Shown piece after piece: positions 7,420 through 15,204 of a DNA stretch of 32,388 nt. Position 1 is the stretch's first letter, and every line of letters begins with the position of its first letter. Source of the stretch: Clostridiales bacterium (GTDB taxonomy: Bacteria; Bacillota; Clostridia; Christensenellales; Aristaeellaceae). Under the pieces are notes generated by a model, which was given only the letters and a program-made list of their open reading frames with translations, was not told the origin of the DNA and made no database searches. The stretch is from the NCBI GenBank assembly GCA_004555535.1, contig SFHU01000017.1:1-32388 (forward strand), read 5' to 3'. A program made the position numbers and the translations under genes.

Positions 7420-9183
7420 TTATTCGAATTGAGCCCTGTACATGGTGTAGTAGAACCCTTTCGCGCGCATCAGCTGGCTGTGGGTGCCGCGCTCGACGAT
7501 CTCGCCGTGGTTGACGACGAGGATCTCGTCCGCGCTCTCGATGGTCGAGAGCCTGTGCGCGATGACGAAGCAGGTTTTGCCCGCCATCAGGCGGCGCATG
7601 GCCTGCTGGATCTGCTTTTCGATGCGCGTGTCGACGTTGCTGGTCGCCTCGTCGAGGATGACCATGCGGCTGTCGAGCAGCATGGCGCGCGCGATGGTCA
7701 GCAGCTGCTTCTGGCCCTTGGAGATGTTCGCGCCGTCGTCGGTGAGCACGGTGTCGTAGCCCTTGGGCAGGCGGCGAATGAAGCTGTCGGCGTGAGCGGC
7801 CTTCGCCGCGGCGATGACCTGCTCGCGCGTGGCATGCTCGTTGGCATAGCGCAGGTTGTCGTAGACCGTGCCCTCGAAGAGCCAGGTCTCCTGGAGCACC
7901 ATCGCGTAGGCGGCGCGCAGGCTGCGCATCGTGTAGCCCGTGACGTCGCCCTCGTCGACGCGGATGTGCCCACTCTGCGCGTCGTAGAAGCGCATGAGCA
8001 GGGAGATGAGCGTCGTCTTGCCCGCGCCCGTCGGCCCGACGACGGCGATCAGCCGGCCGGGCTGCGCGTCGACGCAGAAATCCCTGAGGATCGGCTGGAC
8101 GGGGTCGTAGCCGAAGGTCACGTTCTCGAGCTCGACGTGGCCGCGCGGCTCGCAAAGCGCCTGCGCATCGGGGGCGTCCTCCGGCTCCGCCGCCTCGTCG
8201 ATCAGCGCGAAGACGCGCTCGGCGGCGGCCAGCGCGCTCTGCAGCTCGGCGAAGACGTTGGCGGCCTCGTTGATCGGCCCGGAGAAGCGGCGGGAATAGA
8301 GGATGAAGGAGGAGATGGAGCCGATGCTCATCTGCCCGGCGCAGAAGAGCAGCGCGCCGAACGCGCTGACCATCGCCAGCGAGAGGTTGTTGATGAAGTT
8401 GACGAGCGGGCCGATGACGCTGCCCTCGTATTCGCTCTCATAATACGCCTGCACGGCCTCCTCGTTGATCGCGTCAAAGCGCTCTATCGCGGCGTCCTCG
8501 CGGCAGTAGGCGCGCAGCGTCGTCAGGCCGGAGAGCTGCTCCTCCACGAAGCTGTTGAGCTCGCCGAGCTTGCGGCTGCGCGCGCGGAAGAGCGGCTTGG
8601 TGACGGTCGCGCGCCGCCGCCCCAGGTACAGCGAGAGCGGCACGGTCACGCAGAAGACCAGCAGCAGCCGGGGCGAGATCGTCGCCATGAAGAAGAGGGA
8701 GCCGACGACGGTCACGACGGTCGAGAGGATCTGCACGATATCGTTGGAGAGCGACTCGTTGACCGTCTCGATGTCGTAGGAGATACGGCTGATGATGTCG
8801 CCGGAGGGATGCTCGTCAAAGAAGCGGACGGGCAGGCGCATCAGCCTGTCGAACGCCGCCTCGCGCATGCGGTAGACGACGCCGCGGCTGATGTGGATCA
8901 TCAGCAGCGAGAGGCCGTAGGAGAGCAGCGCGCTGGAGGCGTAGCAGGCGAGCATCAGTGCACACTTGCGCGCGATGACGGGCCAGAGAATCGCGTCCGG
9001 CCCGATGGCGTCGATGGCCTCGCCGGCGAGCTTCGGCCCAGTGAGCGCGAGCAGGTTGCCCGCGACGGTCAGCGCGAGGGCGAGCGCGAAGAGCGATCGT
9101 TCGCGGGTCATCGTGCGCAGCAGGCGCAGGATGGTGCCCTTCGTGTCGCGGGGTTTGGGGGCGGAAGAGGCGGGCTTCTTCAT
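7420..9183 (-). CDS. Heterodimeric ABC exporter, subunit with the catalytic Glu
   Basis: This 587-residue half-transporter has a six-helix exporter domain (about residues 15-320) and an ATPase domain (about 348-587). Walker A is GPTGAGKT (383-390) and Walker B ends in Asp511-Glu512, with the intact catalytic Glu. The switch histidine is His543 in IAHRLST. Its signature is ISKGQ (487-491) instead of LSGGQ. The partner gene upstream is degenerate in the complementary positions, as in BmrCD, LmrCD and TM287/288-type heterodimers. The start codon overlaps the partner's stop codon (ATGA), so translation is probably coupled. The substrate cannot be read from the sequence; multidrug or lipid export is typical of the family. 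Confidence 0.93.
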   Translation of the reverse strand: MKKPASSAPKPRDTKGTILRLLRTMTRERSLFALALALTVAGNLLALTGPKLAGEAIDAIGPDAILWPVIARKCALMLACYASSALLSYGLSLLMIHISRGVVYRMREAAFDRLMRLPVRFFDEHPSGDIISRISYDIETVNESLSNDIVQILSTVVTVVGSLFFMATISPRLLLVFCVTVPLSLYLGRRRATVTKPLFRARSRKLGELNSFVEEQLSGLTTLRAYCREDAAIERFDAINEEAVQAYYESEYEGSVIGPLVNFINNLSLAMVSAFGALLFCAGQMSIGSISSFILYSRRFSGPINEAANVFAELQSALAAAERVFALIDEAAEPEDAPDAQALCEPRGHVELENVTFGYDPVQPILRDFCVDAQPGRLIAVVGPTGAGKTTLISLLMRFYDAQSGHIRVDEGDVTGYTMRSLRAAYAMVLQETWLFEGTVYDNLRYANEHATREQVIAAAKAAHADSFIRRLPKGYDTVLTDDGANISKGQKQLLTIARAMLLDSRMVILDEATSNVDTRIEKQIQQAMRRLMAGKTCFVIAHRLSTIESADEILVVNHGEIVERGTHSQLMRAKGFYYTMYRAQFE

Positions 9184-10907
9184 GCGTCAAGACCTCCCAT
9201 CTGCGAGGCGTAGAGCTCCTGATAGACGGCGCAGGAGGAAAGCAGCGTCTCATGCGTGCCGCGCGCGAGGATGCGCCCGCCGCTGAGCACGAGGATCAGG
9301 TCGGCGGAGGCGACGGAGGAGACGCGCTGGGCGACGAGCACCTTGGTGACCTCCGCGTAGCGCTCGCGCAGCGCCGCGCGCAGGGCGGCGTCCGTCCTGT
9401 AGTCGAGCGCGCTGGAGGCGTCGTCGAGCACGAGGATGTCCGGCCTGCCGCACAGGGCGCGCGCGATCATCACGCGCTGCTTCTGCCCGCCGGAGAGGTT
9501 GTTGCCGCGGATGGCGAGGCCCGTGTCAAAGCCCTGCTTGTCGTCCTGCACGAAGGCGTAGGCCTGCGCGTCGCGCGCGGCCTGCGTGATCTGCGCGTCC
9601 GTCAACGGGCGGCCCAGGCGGATGTTTTCGGCGATGGTGTCCTCAAAGAGCGTGTCGGACTGGAAGGCCGCGCCGAAGTGCGCGCGCAGCTGCTCATGGG
9701 GGATCGTCCGCGCGTCCTGCCCGAAGAGACGCACCTGGCCCTGCGTCGGGTCATAGAAGCGCATGAGCAGACGGATGAGCGTGCTCTTGCCCGAGCCGGT
9801 CTCGCCGATGATGCCCAGCGTCTGCCCGCGCGCGAGGGAGAAGCTGATGTCCTCGAGCGCGGCCTCGGCGCTGCCGCCGTAGGAGAAGGAGACGCCGTCA
9901 AACTCGATGGCCGGCGCGTCCGGCATATCCGGCATATCCAGGGCGGGCAGGGTCAGCATGTCCTGCGGCAAATCGATGACGGCCATGACGCGGTCGGCGG
10001 AGGCCGCCGCGCGCGAGAAGACGACGAACATCTTGGACAGGTTGACCACGGCGTTGAGGATGATCGTGAAATAGGTCATGAAGGCGAGGATGCGCCCGAC
10101 CTCGCAGTGACCGCTCGCCACGCGCAGCGCGCCCACGAGGATCACGACAATCTGCGCGCCGTTTAAGAGCATGCTGGTCAGCGGGCCGACGCGGGCCATC
10201 ATGCCGCTGGCCTTCTTCTCCCGCGCGATCACCTCGCGGGAGACGGCGTCAAAGCGCGCGCGCTCCGCGTCCGTCTTGGAGAGCGCCTTGATGACGCGGA
10301 TGCCGGCGGCGTCCTCGCGGACGAGGCGTACGAGCTGGTCGCTCGACTGCTGCACCTGATGGTAGAGCGGGATGCTCACGCGCGAAATCCGGATCGTCAG
10401 CAGCACGATCACCGGCAGCACGGCGACGAGCACCATCGAGAGCACGGGATCGAGCGTCAGCGTGATCAGGATGCCGCCGATGGTCAGGATCGGCGCGCGC
10501 ACGCCCAGCCGCTGGACGCGCCCGAGCATCTGGTTGATGTTATAGGTGTCCGTCGTCAGGCGGGAGATCAGCGAGGGCTTGGTCGCCGCGTCGGTCTGCG
10601 CGGCGGAGAGGGTCATGATCCGCGCGAAGAGGTCGTGGCGGATGGCGCGGGTCGTGTCCCGCGCGACGGCGCTGGCCATGCGGTTGGCGATGACGTTGAA
10701 GGAGAGCGCGCCAAACGCGCACAGCACCATCGCCAGCGCGCACAGCGCAATGCTCCGCCTGTCGCCCGTGGGCGCGACATCGTCGATGATGTAGGCGAGC
10801 AGCCAGGGCAGCAGCAGATCGAAGATCGTGCCGGTGAACTTGATGACAAAGCCGAGCGCCATGCGCGCGTAGCAGGGGCGCAGGTAATGCGTCAGAACCT
10901 TTTTCAT
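9180..10907 (-). CDS. Heterodimeric ABC exporter, subunit with the degenerate ATP site
   Basis: This 575-residue half-transporter is the first gene of a two-gene operon. The membrane domain spans about residues 10-310 and the ATPase domain about 333-575. Walker A is GETGSGKS (368-375) and the signature is a canonical LSGGQ (471-475). The catalytic Glu is replaced by Asp496 (ILVLDD), and the switch His by Gln527 (VAQRVSS). These are the classic marks of the degenerate partner in a heterodimeric exporter. The frame extends upstream to 11003. I chose the ATG at 10907 because a purine-rich AGGAGGGAGG lies 5 bases before it, and because the longer form would start upstream of the predicted -10 box. 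Confidence 0.92.
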   Translation of the reverse strand: MKKVLTHYLRPCYARMALGFVIKFTGTIFDLLLPWLLAYIIDDVAPTGDRRSIALCALAMVLCAFGALSFNVIANRMASAVARDTTRAIRHDLFARIMTLSAAQTDAATKPSLISRLTTDTYNINQMLGRVQRLGVRAPILTIGGILITLTLDPVLSMVLVAVLPVIVLLTIRISRVSIPLYHQVQQSSDQLVRLVREDAAGIRVIKALSKTDAERARFDAVSREVIAREKKASGMMARVGPLTSMLLNGAQIVVILVGALRVASGHCEVGRILAFMTYFTIILNAVVNLSKMFVVFSRAAASADRVMAVIDLPQDMLTLPALDMPDMPDAPAIEFDGVSFSYGGSAEAALEDISFSLARGQTLGIIGETGSGKSTLIRLLMRFYDPTQGQVRLFGQDARTIPHEQLRAHFGAAFQSDTLFEDTIAENIRLGRPLTDAQITQAARDAQAYAFVQDDKQGFDTGLAIRGNNLSGGQKQRVMIARALCGRPDILVLDDASSALDYRTDAALRAALRERYAEVTKVLVAQRVSSVASADLILVLSGGRILARGTHETLLSSCAVYQELYASQMGGLDA

Positions 10908-10974
10908 AACCGCCTCCCTCCTGATCGCAGGACGCGCCCGGATCGGATTCATTCGTTTCCATGCATTACCTTTC

Positions 10975-11003
10975 ATTATAGCACGATGGGGCAGCCTGTG
11001 CAA
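10975..11003 (-). promoter_or_regulatory. Promoter of the ABC exporter operon
   Basis: A perfect minus-strand TATAAT (10980-10975) has a weak -35 (TTGCAC, 11003-10998) 17 bases upstream. It is back to back with the promoter of the DHH phosphoesterase gene. Confidence 0.6.
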
Positions 11004-11030
11004 AAACGGCGGCGGATTTCGGCGAAAAAA

Positions 11031-11059
11031 TTGAAGGATGGAGGCAGATATGGTACAAT
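11031..11059 (+). promoter_or_regulatory. Promoter of the DHH-rsm22 operon
   Basis: TTGAAG (11031-11036) and TACAAT (11054-11059) are separated by 17 bases, 28 bases before the start codon. Confidence 0.7.
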
Positions 11060-11086
11060 CAACGCGGAAAGACGGGGGGATATGCC

Positions 11087-12022
11087 ATGAAGGAGACGGT
11101 TTTGCGGCTTGAGGCCGCGCTGCGGAGCGCCGCGGCGCAGGGAGATCTGGTCATCACGGGGCACGACGCGCCGGACGTGGATTCCTGCCTGTCCTGCGCG
11201 ATGCTGCTCACGCTCGCGCAATTCTGGACCATCCCGGCGCGCATCGCGCTGCCCACGCCGCCCGACGAGGCGGCCATGCGCGTGCTGCCGCGCCTGGGGC
11301 TTGACCCGACGCCCTGGCGCGGGGACATCCATGAGGACGACTTCCTCGCGCTGGTCGATCACCATCAGCCGCTGCACGGGGGACACCTCGCCGCCGTGAT
11401 CGACCATCACCCGACGGACTACCCGCCGGATGCGCCGTTTGTCTTTATTTCGCCCTCCGGGGCCTGCGCGATGATGCTCTGGCGGCTGTGCCGCGCGGCG
11501 GGCCTGCCGGACGCGGGGCAGCGCTTTGAGCGGATGGCCGTGACGGCGCTGTATCTCGACACGATGGCGCTGCGCAGCGCGAAGATCCCGCAGGAGGAGG
11601 CGGCCTGGGCGAAGCGGCGCGCGGCGGCGCTTCATATGGACGCAGCCTGGCTGACGCAGGAGGGGCTTGGGCTGGAGGACATGGGACGGCCGGCCCGCGA
11701 GCTGGCGCGGCTGAGCCTCAAAACCTACGACTTTGGCGGCGTGCGCGTCTGCTCGAGCTATGTGCAGACGGACGCGATGACGCAGGAACGATTGAGCGCG
11801 ATCCTTTCCGAAGTGCGCGCGGCGCTCAGTGAGAGCGGGGCGGCGCGCTGGGTGTTCCTCGTGCAGGATCCTGTGCGCGGGCGGACGGAGGAATACGACC
11901 TCACGCCGGACGGGAGCGTGGAGCACACCGGCTATGGCTTCCTCGCCTCGCGGGGCAAGAACATCATGCCGCGCGTGGAGCAGGAGATCCGGCAAGCGCA
12001 GAAGGGAGAAAGAAAGCCATGA
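11087..12022 (+). CDS. DHH/DHHA2 phosphoesterase, family II pyrophosphatase-like
   Basis: This 311-residue protein carries the metal-binding motifs of the DHH superfamily: GHDAPDVDS (25-33), LVDHH (89-93), VIDHH (104-108) and YLDT (156-159). Near the C-terminus, SRGKNIMPRVEQ resembles the SRKKQ-type substrate-binding segment of manganese-dependent family II inorganic pyrophosphatases. The likely role is cytoplasmic hydrolysis of pyrophosphate or a related small phosphoester. The HKNPDTDS-type first motif is modified here, so the substrate may differ from pyrophosphate. It overlaps the next gene by ATGA, indicating translational coupling. Confidence 0.85.
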   Translation: MKETVLRLEAALRSAAAQGDLVITGHDAPDVDSCLSCAMLLTLAQFWTIPARIALPTPPDEAAMRVLPRLGLDPTPWRGDIHEDDFLALVDHHQPLHGGHLAAVIDHHPTDYPPDAPFVFISPSGACAMMLWRLCRAAGLPDAGQRFERMAVTALYLDTMALRSAKIPQEEAAWAKRRAAALHMDAAWLTQEGLGLEDMGRPARELARLSLKTYDFGGVRVCSSYVQTDAMTQERLSAILSEVRAALSESGAARWVFLVQDPVRGRTEEYDLTPDGSVEHTGYGFLASRGKNIMPRVEQEIRQAQKGERKP

Positions 12023-13041
12023 ACGGCAGCCTTGAGGAGGCGCTCTCGGCGCTGGCGGCGCGCTATGAGGGCGCTGCGCTCGAGCGGGACGCCCGGGCGA
12101 TCAGCGAGCGCTACCGCCTGGAGACGGGCACGGGCAAGCGGCTTCTGACGCGGGAGCAGGAGGCGGCGGCCTACGCGCTCTCGCGCATGCCGGCGACCTT
12201 TGCCGCGGCGCGCGCGGCGCTTTCGTGGTCGCTGGAGGCCTCGGGCCTCTCGCCCCAAACGCTGCTTGACTGCGGCGCGGGGACGGGCGCGGTTTCGTTT
12301 GCCGCGGACAGCCTGCTTGCGCTTGAGCGCGTCACCTGCCTGGAGCGGGAGGCGGCGATGCGCGGGACCGGCAGCGCGCTGATGCGCGAGGCCGGTGGGG
12401 CGCTCTCCTCGGCCGTCTGGCAGGAGGCCGACCTGACGGCGGGGACGCCGCTGCCCCGGGCGGAGCTGGCCGTGGAGGGCTACATGCTCGGCGAGCTGGC
12501 GCAGGACATGCGCCTTGCCGCCGCGCGGCGGATCTTTGAGGCGGCGGAGCAGATGGCCGTCTTCATCGAGCCGGGCACGCCGCAGGGGTTTGCCAATCTG
12601 CGCGCCGTGCGCGAGGCGCTTGAGACTCAGGGCGCGTATGTCGCCGCGCCCTGCCCGGCGGGTACGGGAAAATGCCCGATGGCGGGGGAAGACTGGTGCC
12701 ACTTCGCCGTGCGCGTGCAGCGCTCGCGGCTGCACAAGGCGCTCAAGGGCGGCGAAGCGCCCTACGAGGACGAGAAATTCGCCTATCTCGCGCTGACGAA
12801 AATGCCGCCGAAGGCGCCCTGCGGCGCGCGCGTGCTGCGCCACCCGCAGATTGCGCCGGGGCGCATCGTGCTGACGCTGTGCGCGGGCGGGGAGAGGACG
12901 CAGCGCACGGTCACAAAAAAAGACCCGCTTTGGAAGCGGGCCAGGAAGCTCGGTGCGGGCGAGGGGCTTACATCTTCTCAAACAGCCCCGCGTGGCGCAG
13001 CGCCGGATGCAGCGCGGAATACAGAATCGGCGCGACGATGA
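12019..13041 (+). CDS. Rsm22-family small-ribosomal-subunit methyltransferase-like protein
   Basis: This 340-residue protein has a SAM-binding motif (LLDCGAGTGAVSFAA, 82-96). The C-terminal half has the Rsm22 pattern: Cys212, Cys219 and Cys227 in PCPAGTGKCPMAGEDWCHF, followed by RVQRS, APYEDEKFAYLAL and KKDPLWKRARK. Rsm22 and METTL17 relatives act on small-subunit assembly, and their Cys cluster has been linked to an iron-sulfur site; that role here is inferred. The start overlaps the upstream stop (ATGA). The last 25 residues or so, after RARKLGAGEG, look non-conserved and overlap the convergent ECF gene by 74 bases. The original stop has perhaps been lost. Confidence 0.88.
   Translation: MNGSLEEALSALAARYEGAALERDARAISERYRLETGTGKRLLTREQEAAAYALSRMPATFAAARAALSWSLEASGLSPQTLLDCGAGTGAVSFAADSLLALERVTCLEREAAMRGTGSALMREAGGALSSAVWQEADLTAGTPLPRAELAVEGYMLGELAQDMRLAAARRIFEAAEQMAVFIEPGTPQGFANLRAVREALETQGAYVAAPCPAGTGKCPMAGEDWCHFAVRVQRSRLHKALKGGEAPYEDEKFAYLALTKMPPKAPCGARVLRHPQIAPGRIVLTLCAGGERTQRTVTKKDPLWKRARKLGAGEGLTSSQTAPRGAAPDAARNTESARR
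12915..12940 (-). terminator. Minus-strand terminator inside the rsm22 coding sequence
   Basis: On the minus strand, CCCGCTT pairs with AAGCGGG around CCA (12940-12924), extended by a G-T and a G-C pair, and is followed by TC and seven Ts. It sits 28 bases past the stop of the ECF S-component gene. The same DNA encodes KKDPLWK of Rsm22 on the plus strand. Confidence 0.82.
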
Positions 13042-13576
13042 AGGCAAACGCCGCGTTAGTCAGGCTGGCGATGCCCTTGGTGGCCATCGTGGACCAGATG
13101 CCGCTGATGGTGACGCCGTCGATGCTCAGCGTGTCCTCGAAGGACAGGCCGCGCACGTAGCGCAGCTGGATGAAGGACTTGAGCAGGTACAGCGCGGTAT
13201 AGGTCAGCGCGCCCACGACGCAGCCGATGACGATGCGGACGTAGTCGGCCTTCTCGAGCTTCGTCTTGCGGGCGGTCTTGTAGGCGATCAGGCCAGTGAC
13301 CAGCGCGATGGCGCCCTTGTTGATGAAGGTGATGATAAACTCGAGGCCGTAGCCGCCGATGATGTCGAACAGGCCGTTGCCGATGCCGGCGGCCAGGAAG
13401 CCGGAGGCCGGCCCGAGCAGCAGGCCGCAGAGCACGCAGACCGCGTTGCCGACGTGGAAGCGCGAGGCGAAGAAAGGAATGCTGATGTAATTGGAGACGC
13501 AGGCGATGGCGGCCATCAGGCCGATGAAGCAGATCCTGAAGGTGCTGTCGCGGCGGTCAGAGCGGTTGGCGGTCAT
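12968..13576 (-). CDS. ECF transporter substrate-binding S component
   Basis: This 202-residue membrane protein has about five or six hydrophobic segments. The segment GLLLGPASGFLAAGIGNGLFD is typical of the riboflavin/HMP/pantothenate-like ECF S-component class, which captures a vitamin or its precursor and docks on a shared EcfAAT energy module. No EcfA or EcfT genes are nearby, as expected for a group II system. The frame is open upstream to 13630. I chose the ATG at 13576 because a purine-rich AAAGGGG lies about 10 bases before it and the upstream extension covers the -10 box. I see no riboswitch in the short leader. The substrate is unknown. The promoter is wrapped by an inverted-repeat operator-like site. 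Confidence 0.88.
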   Translation of the reverse strand: MTANRSDRRDSTFRICFIGLMAAIACVSNYISIPFFASRFHVGNAVCVLCGLLLGPASGFLAAGIGNGLFDIIGGYGLEFIITFINKGAIALVTGLIAYKTARKTKLEKADYVRIVIGCVVGALTYTALYLLKSFIQLRYVRGLSFEDTLSIDGVTISGIWSTMATKGIASLTNAAFAFIVAPILYSALHPALRHAGLFEKM

Positions 13577-13610
13577 GGGAAAAACCCCTTTCTTTGGATG
13601 GAATGACCGC

Positions 13611-13638
13611 ATTATAGCACAAACTGGCATGATGTAAA
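13611..13638 (-). promoter_or_regulatory. Promoter of the ECF S-component gene
   Basis: Minus-strand TTTACA (13638-13633) and TATAAT (13616-13611) are 16 bases apart, 35 bases upstream of the start codon. Confidence 0.72.
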
Positions 13639-13674
13639 GGACCAGTTTGCAAGAAAATGACCATGCCAGTTTGC
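13620..13674. promoter_or_regulatory. Operator-like inverted repeats between divergent promoters
   Basis: A perfect 12-bp inverted repeat, CAAACTGGCATG (13620-13631) and CATGCCAGTTTG (13662-13673), brackets the -35 box of the ECF gene. A third half-site, CCAGTTTGC, lies between them at 13642-13650. This spacing looks like a repressor site that would cover the promoter. The regulator is unknown. Confidence 0.6.
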
Positions 13675-13689
13675 GGGCGCGGGGGGGCG

Positions 13690-13718
13690 TTGAGCCGGGT
13701 GCGAAAATATGTTATAAT
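13690..13718 (+). promoter_or_regulatory. Promoter of the GT-C membrane protein operon
   Basis: TTGAGC (13690-13695) and TATAAT (13713-13718) are separated by 17 bases. It begins just after the operator-like repeats. Confidence 0.72.
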
Positions 13719-13779
13719 GAAAAGAAGACTATCCTTTCCCACAGGAAGAGGGCAGGGTGACAAAGACTTTGGAGGCACT

Positions 13780-15204
13780 ATGAACCTAAGCAGGCTGCGC
13801 CGTCCCGCTGTTGCGGTGGTCGGCATGACGCTGGCGCTCTTTGTGGCGCAGGCACTTTTGATGCAGGCAACGCTGCAGTATCAGTTTACCCCGTGGGACG
13901 CGTGGAAGCTCTCCGTACCGTTTGCGCTCATCTTCTGCGCGGCCCTTTCGTTGGCCGCGCACGTTGGGCGTCCGAAGCCGGGGACGCTGCTCTTCGTGGG
14001 CGGCTTTCTGGCGCTGACGATGCTCGCGCGCGTCGCGATGCTCGACTATGAGACGGCGGATTACACGTCCTTTCTGGCGCCGTGGGTGCGCGCCTTCAGG
14101 GAGGGCGGCTTTTCGACGCTCGCGCAGAACGTGGGCGATTACAATCTGCTCTACCAGTACGTGCTGCTGCTGGTGTCCAAATCGTCGCTGTACGATCTGT
14201 ACCTGATCAAGCTCTTCTCCGTCGCCGCGGACTACGCGCTGGCCATCGTGATGATGCTGGCGGCGCGCAGGCTTGCCGGGGAGCGCGCGGCGCTGCCCGT
14301 GCTGCTGCTGGTCACGGTGCTGCCGACGACGCTGCTGGACGGCGCCTGCTGGGGCCAGTGCGACGCGGTCTATGTCTCGCTGATCGTGCTGAGCCTGTAC
14401 CTGCTGGAGACGGACAGGCCGACGGGCTCGGCGGCGGCGCTGGCGGTGGCCTTTGCCTTCAAGCTCCAGACGATTTTCTTCTTCCCGGTCGTGCTGCTGG
14501 GGCTGCTCCATGGGAAATACAGGCCGCGCCACGCGCTGGCGTTCTTCGGCGCATATCTGGTGACGATGATCCCCGCGCTGATCGCGGGCCGGCCTTTCCT
14601 GGACGCGCTGTCGGTCTACGCGAACCAGTCGATGGGCCAGTATTACGACCGGCTGACCTACAACGCGCCCAACCTCTACGTCTTCTTCCCGATGCTCGAG
14701 TTCGCCACGAGCCAGGAGTTCACCTGGATGCGCTATCTCGAGGGCATTCACGCCAAGAGCACCAACACCTACCTGACGGAGGAGCTGATGCCGATGCTGC
14801 AAACCGCCGCGCTCTATGCCTGCATCGCGCTGACGCTGCTCGTTGTGATCTACTGGCTGATGCACGCCAAGGAGATCACGCCGGACATGACGCTGGAGCT
14901 TGCGCTGTTCTTCGCGATCTTCCTGCCGTTTGTGATGCCAAAGATTCACGAGCGCTACTTCTATCTGGCGGACATGCTCTCCGTGCTCTACGCCGCCCGG
15001 CGCAGCGATCGCCGGTTCATGCCGCTGCTGGTCGCGGGCGCGTCGATGCTCAGCTACATGCCGTACCTCATGCGCGCGCGGCCTGTCGACGTGCGATGGA
15101 TTTCGCTGATGATGCTCGCAGCGCTGGTGATCGTTTCCCACGATCTGCTCGCGCGGATGCGCCAAAATCGCGCGGCACTTGAAAAGGGAGGCGAGGCGGC
15201 ATGA
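13780..15204 (+). CDS. GT-C-type polytopic membrane glycosyltransferase, Gpi18/GT87-like
   Basis: This 474-residue protein is mostly hydrophobic, with roughly ten membrane segments. The pattern is that of Gpi18-like mannosyltransferases using a polyprenyl-phosphate sugar donor. Evidence: an acidic first loop (LDYETADYTSFLAPW, with Asp94), ACWGQCDA (189-196), AFKLQTIFFFP (226-236) and PKIHERYFYLAD (387-398). The reading frame extends upstream to 13657. I chose the ATG at 13780 because GGAGG is 4 bases before it and the predicted -10 box lies inside the longer form. It overlaps the next gene by ATGA. It may glycosylate a lipid, a surface polymer or a protein; the acceptor cannot be told from the sequence. 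Confidence 0.82.
   Translation: MNLSRLRRPAVAVVGMTLALFVAQALLMQATLQYQFTPWDAWKLSVPFALIFCAALSLAAHVGRPKPGTLLFVGGFLALTMLARVAMLDYETADYTSFLAPWVRAFREGGFSTLAQNVGDYNLLYQYVLLLVSKSSLYDLYLIKLFSVAADYALAIVMMLAARRLAGERAALPVLLLVTVLPTTLLDGACWGQCDAVYVSLIVLSLYLLETDRPTGSAAALAVAFAFKLQTIFFFPVVLLGLLHGKYRPRHALAFFGAYLVTMIPALIAGRPFLDALSVYANQSMGQYYDRLTYNAPNLYVFFPMLEFATSQEFTWMRYLEGIHAKSTNTYLTEELMPMLQTAALYACIALTLLVVIYWLMHAKEITPDMTLELALFFAIFLPFVMPKIHERYFYLADMLSVLYAARRSDRRFMPLLVAGASMLSYMPYLMRARPVDVRWISLMMLAALVIVSHDLLARMRQNRAALEKGGEAA

Noticed and set aside
7396..10166. Long plus-strand frames over the ABC exporter genes
   Set aside because: Both ABC genes have complete ATPase motifs, ribosome sites and an ATGA junction on the minus strand.
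13719..13779. A riboswitch or attenuator in the leader of the GT-C operon
   Set aside because: The leader is only about 50 bases, and I see no conserved riboswitch core or terminator.
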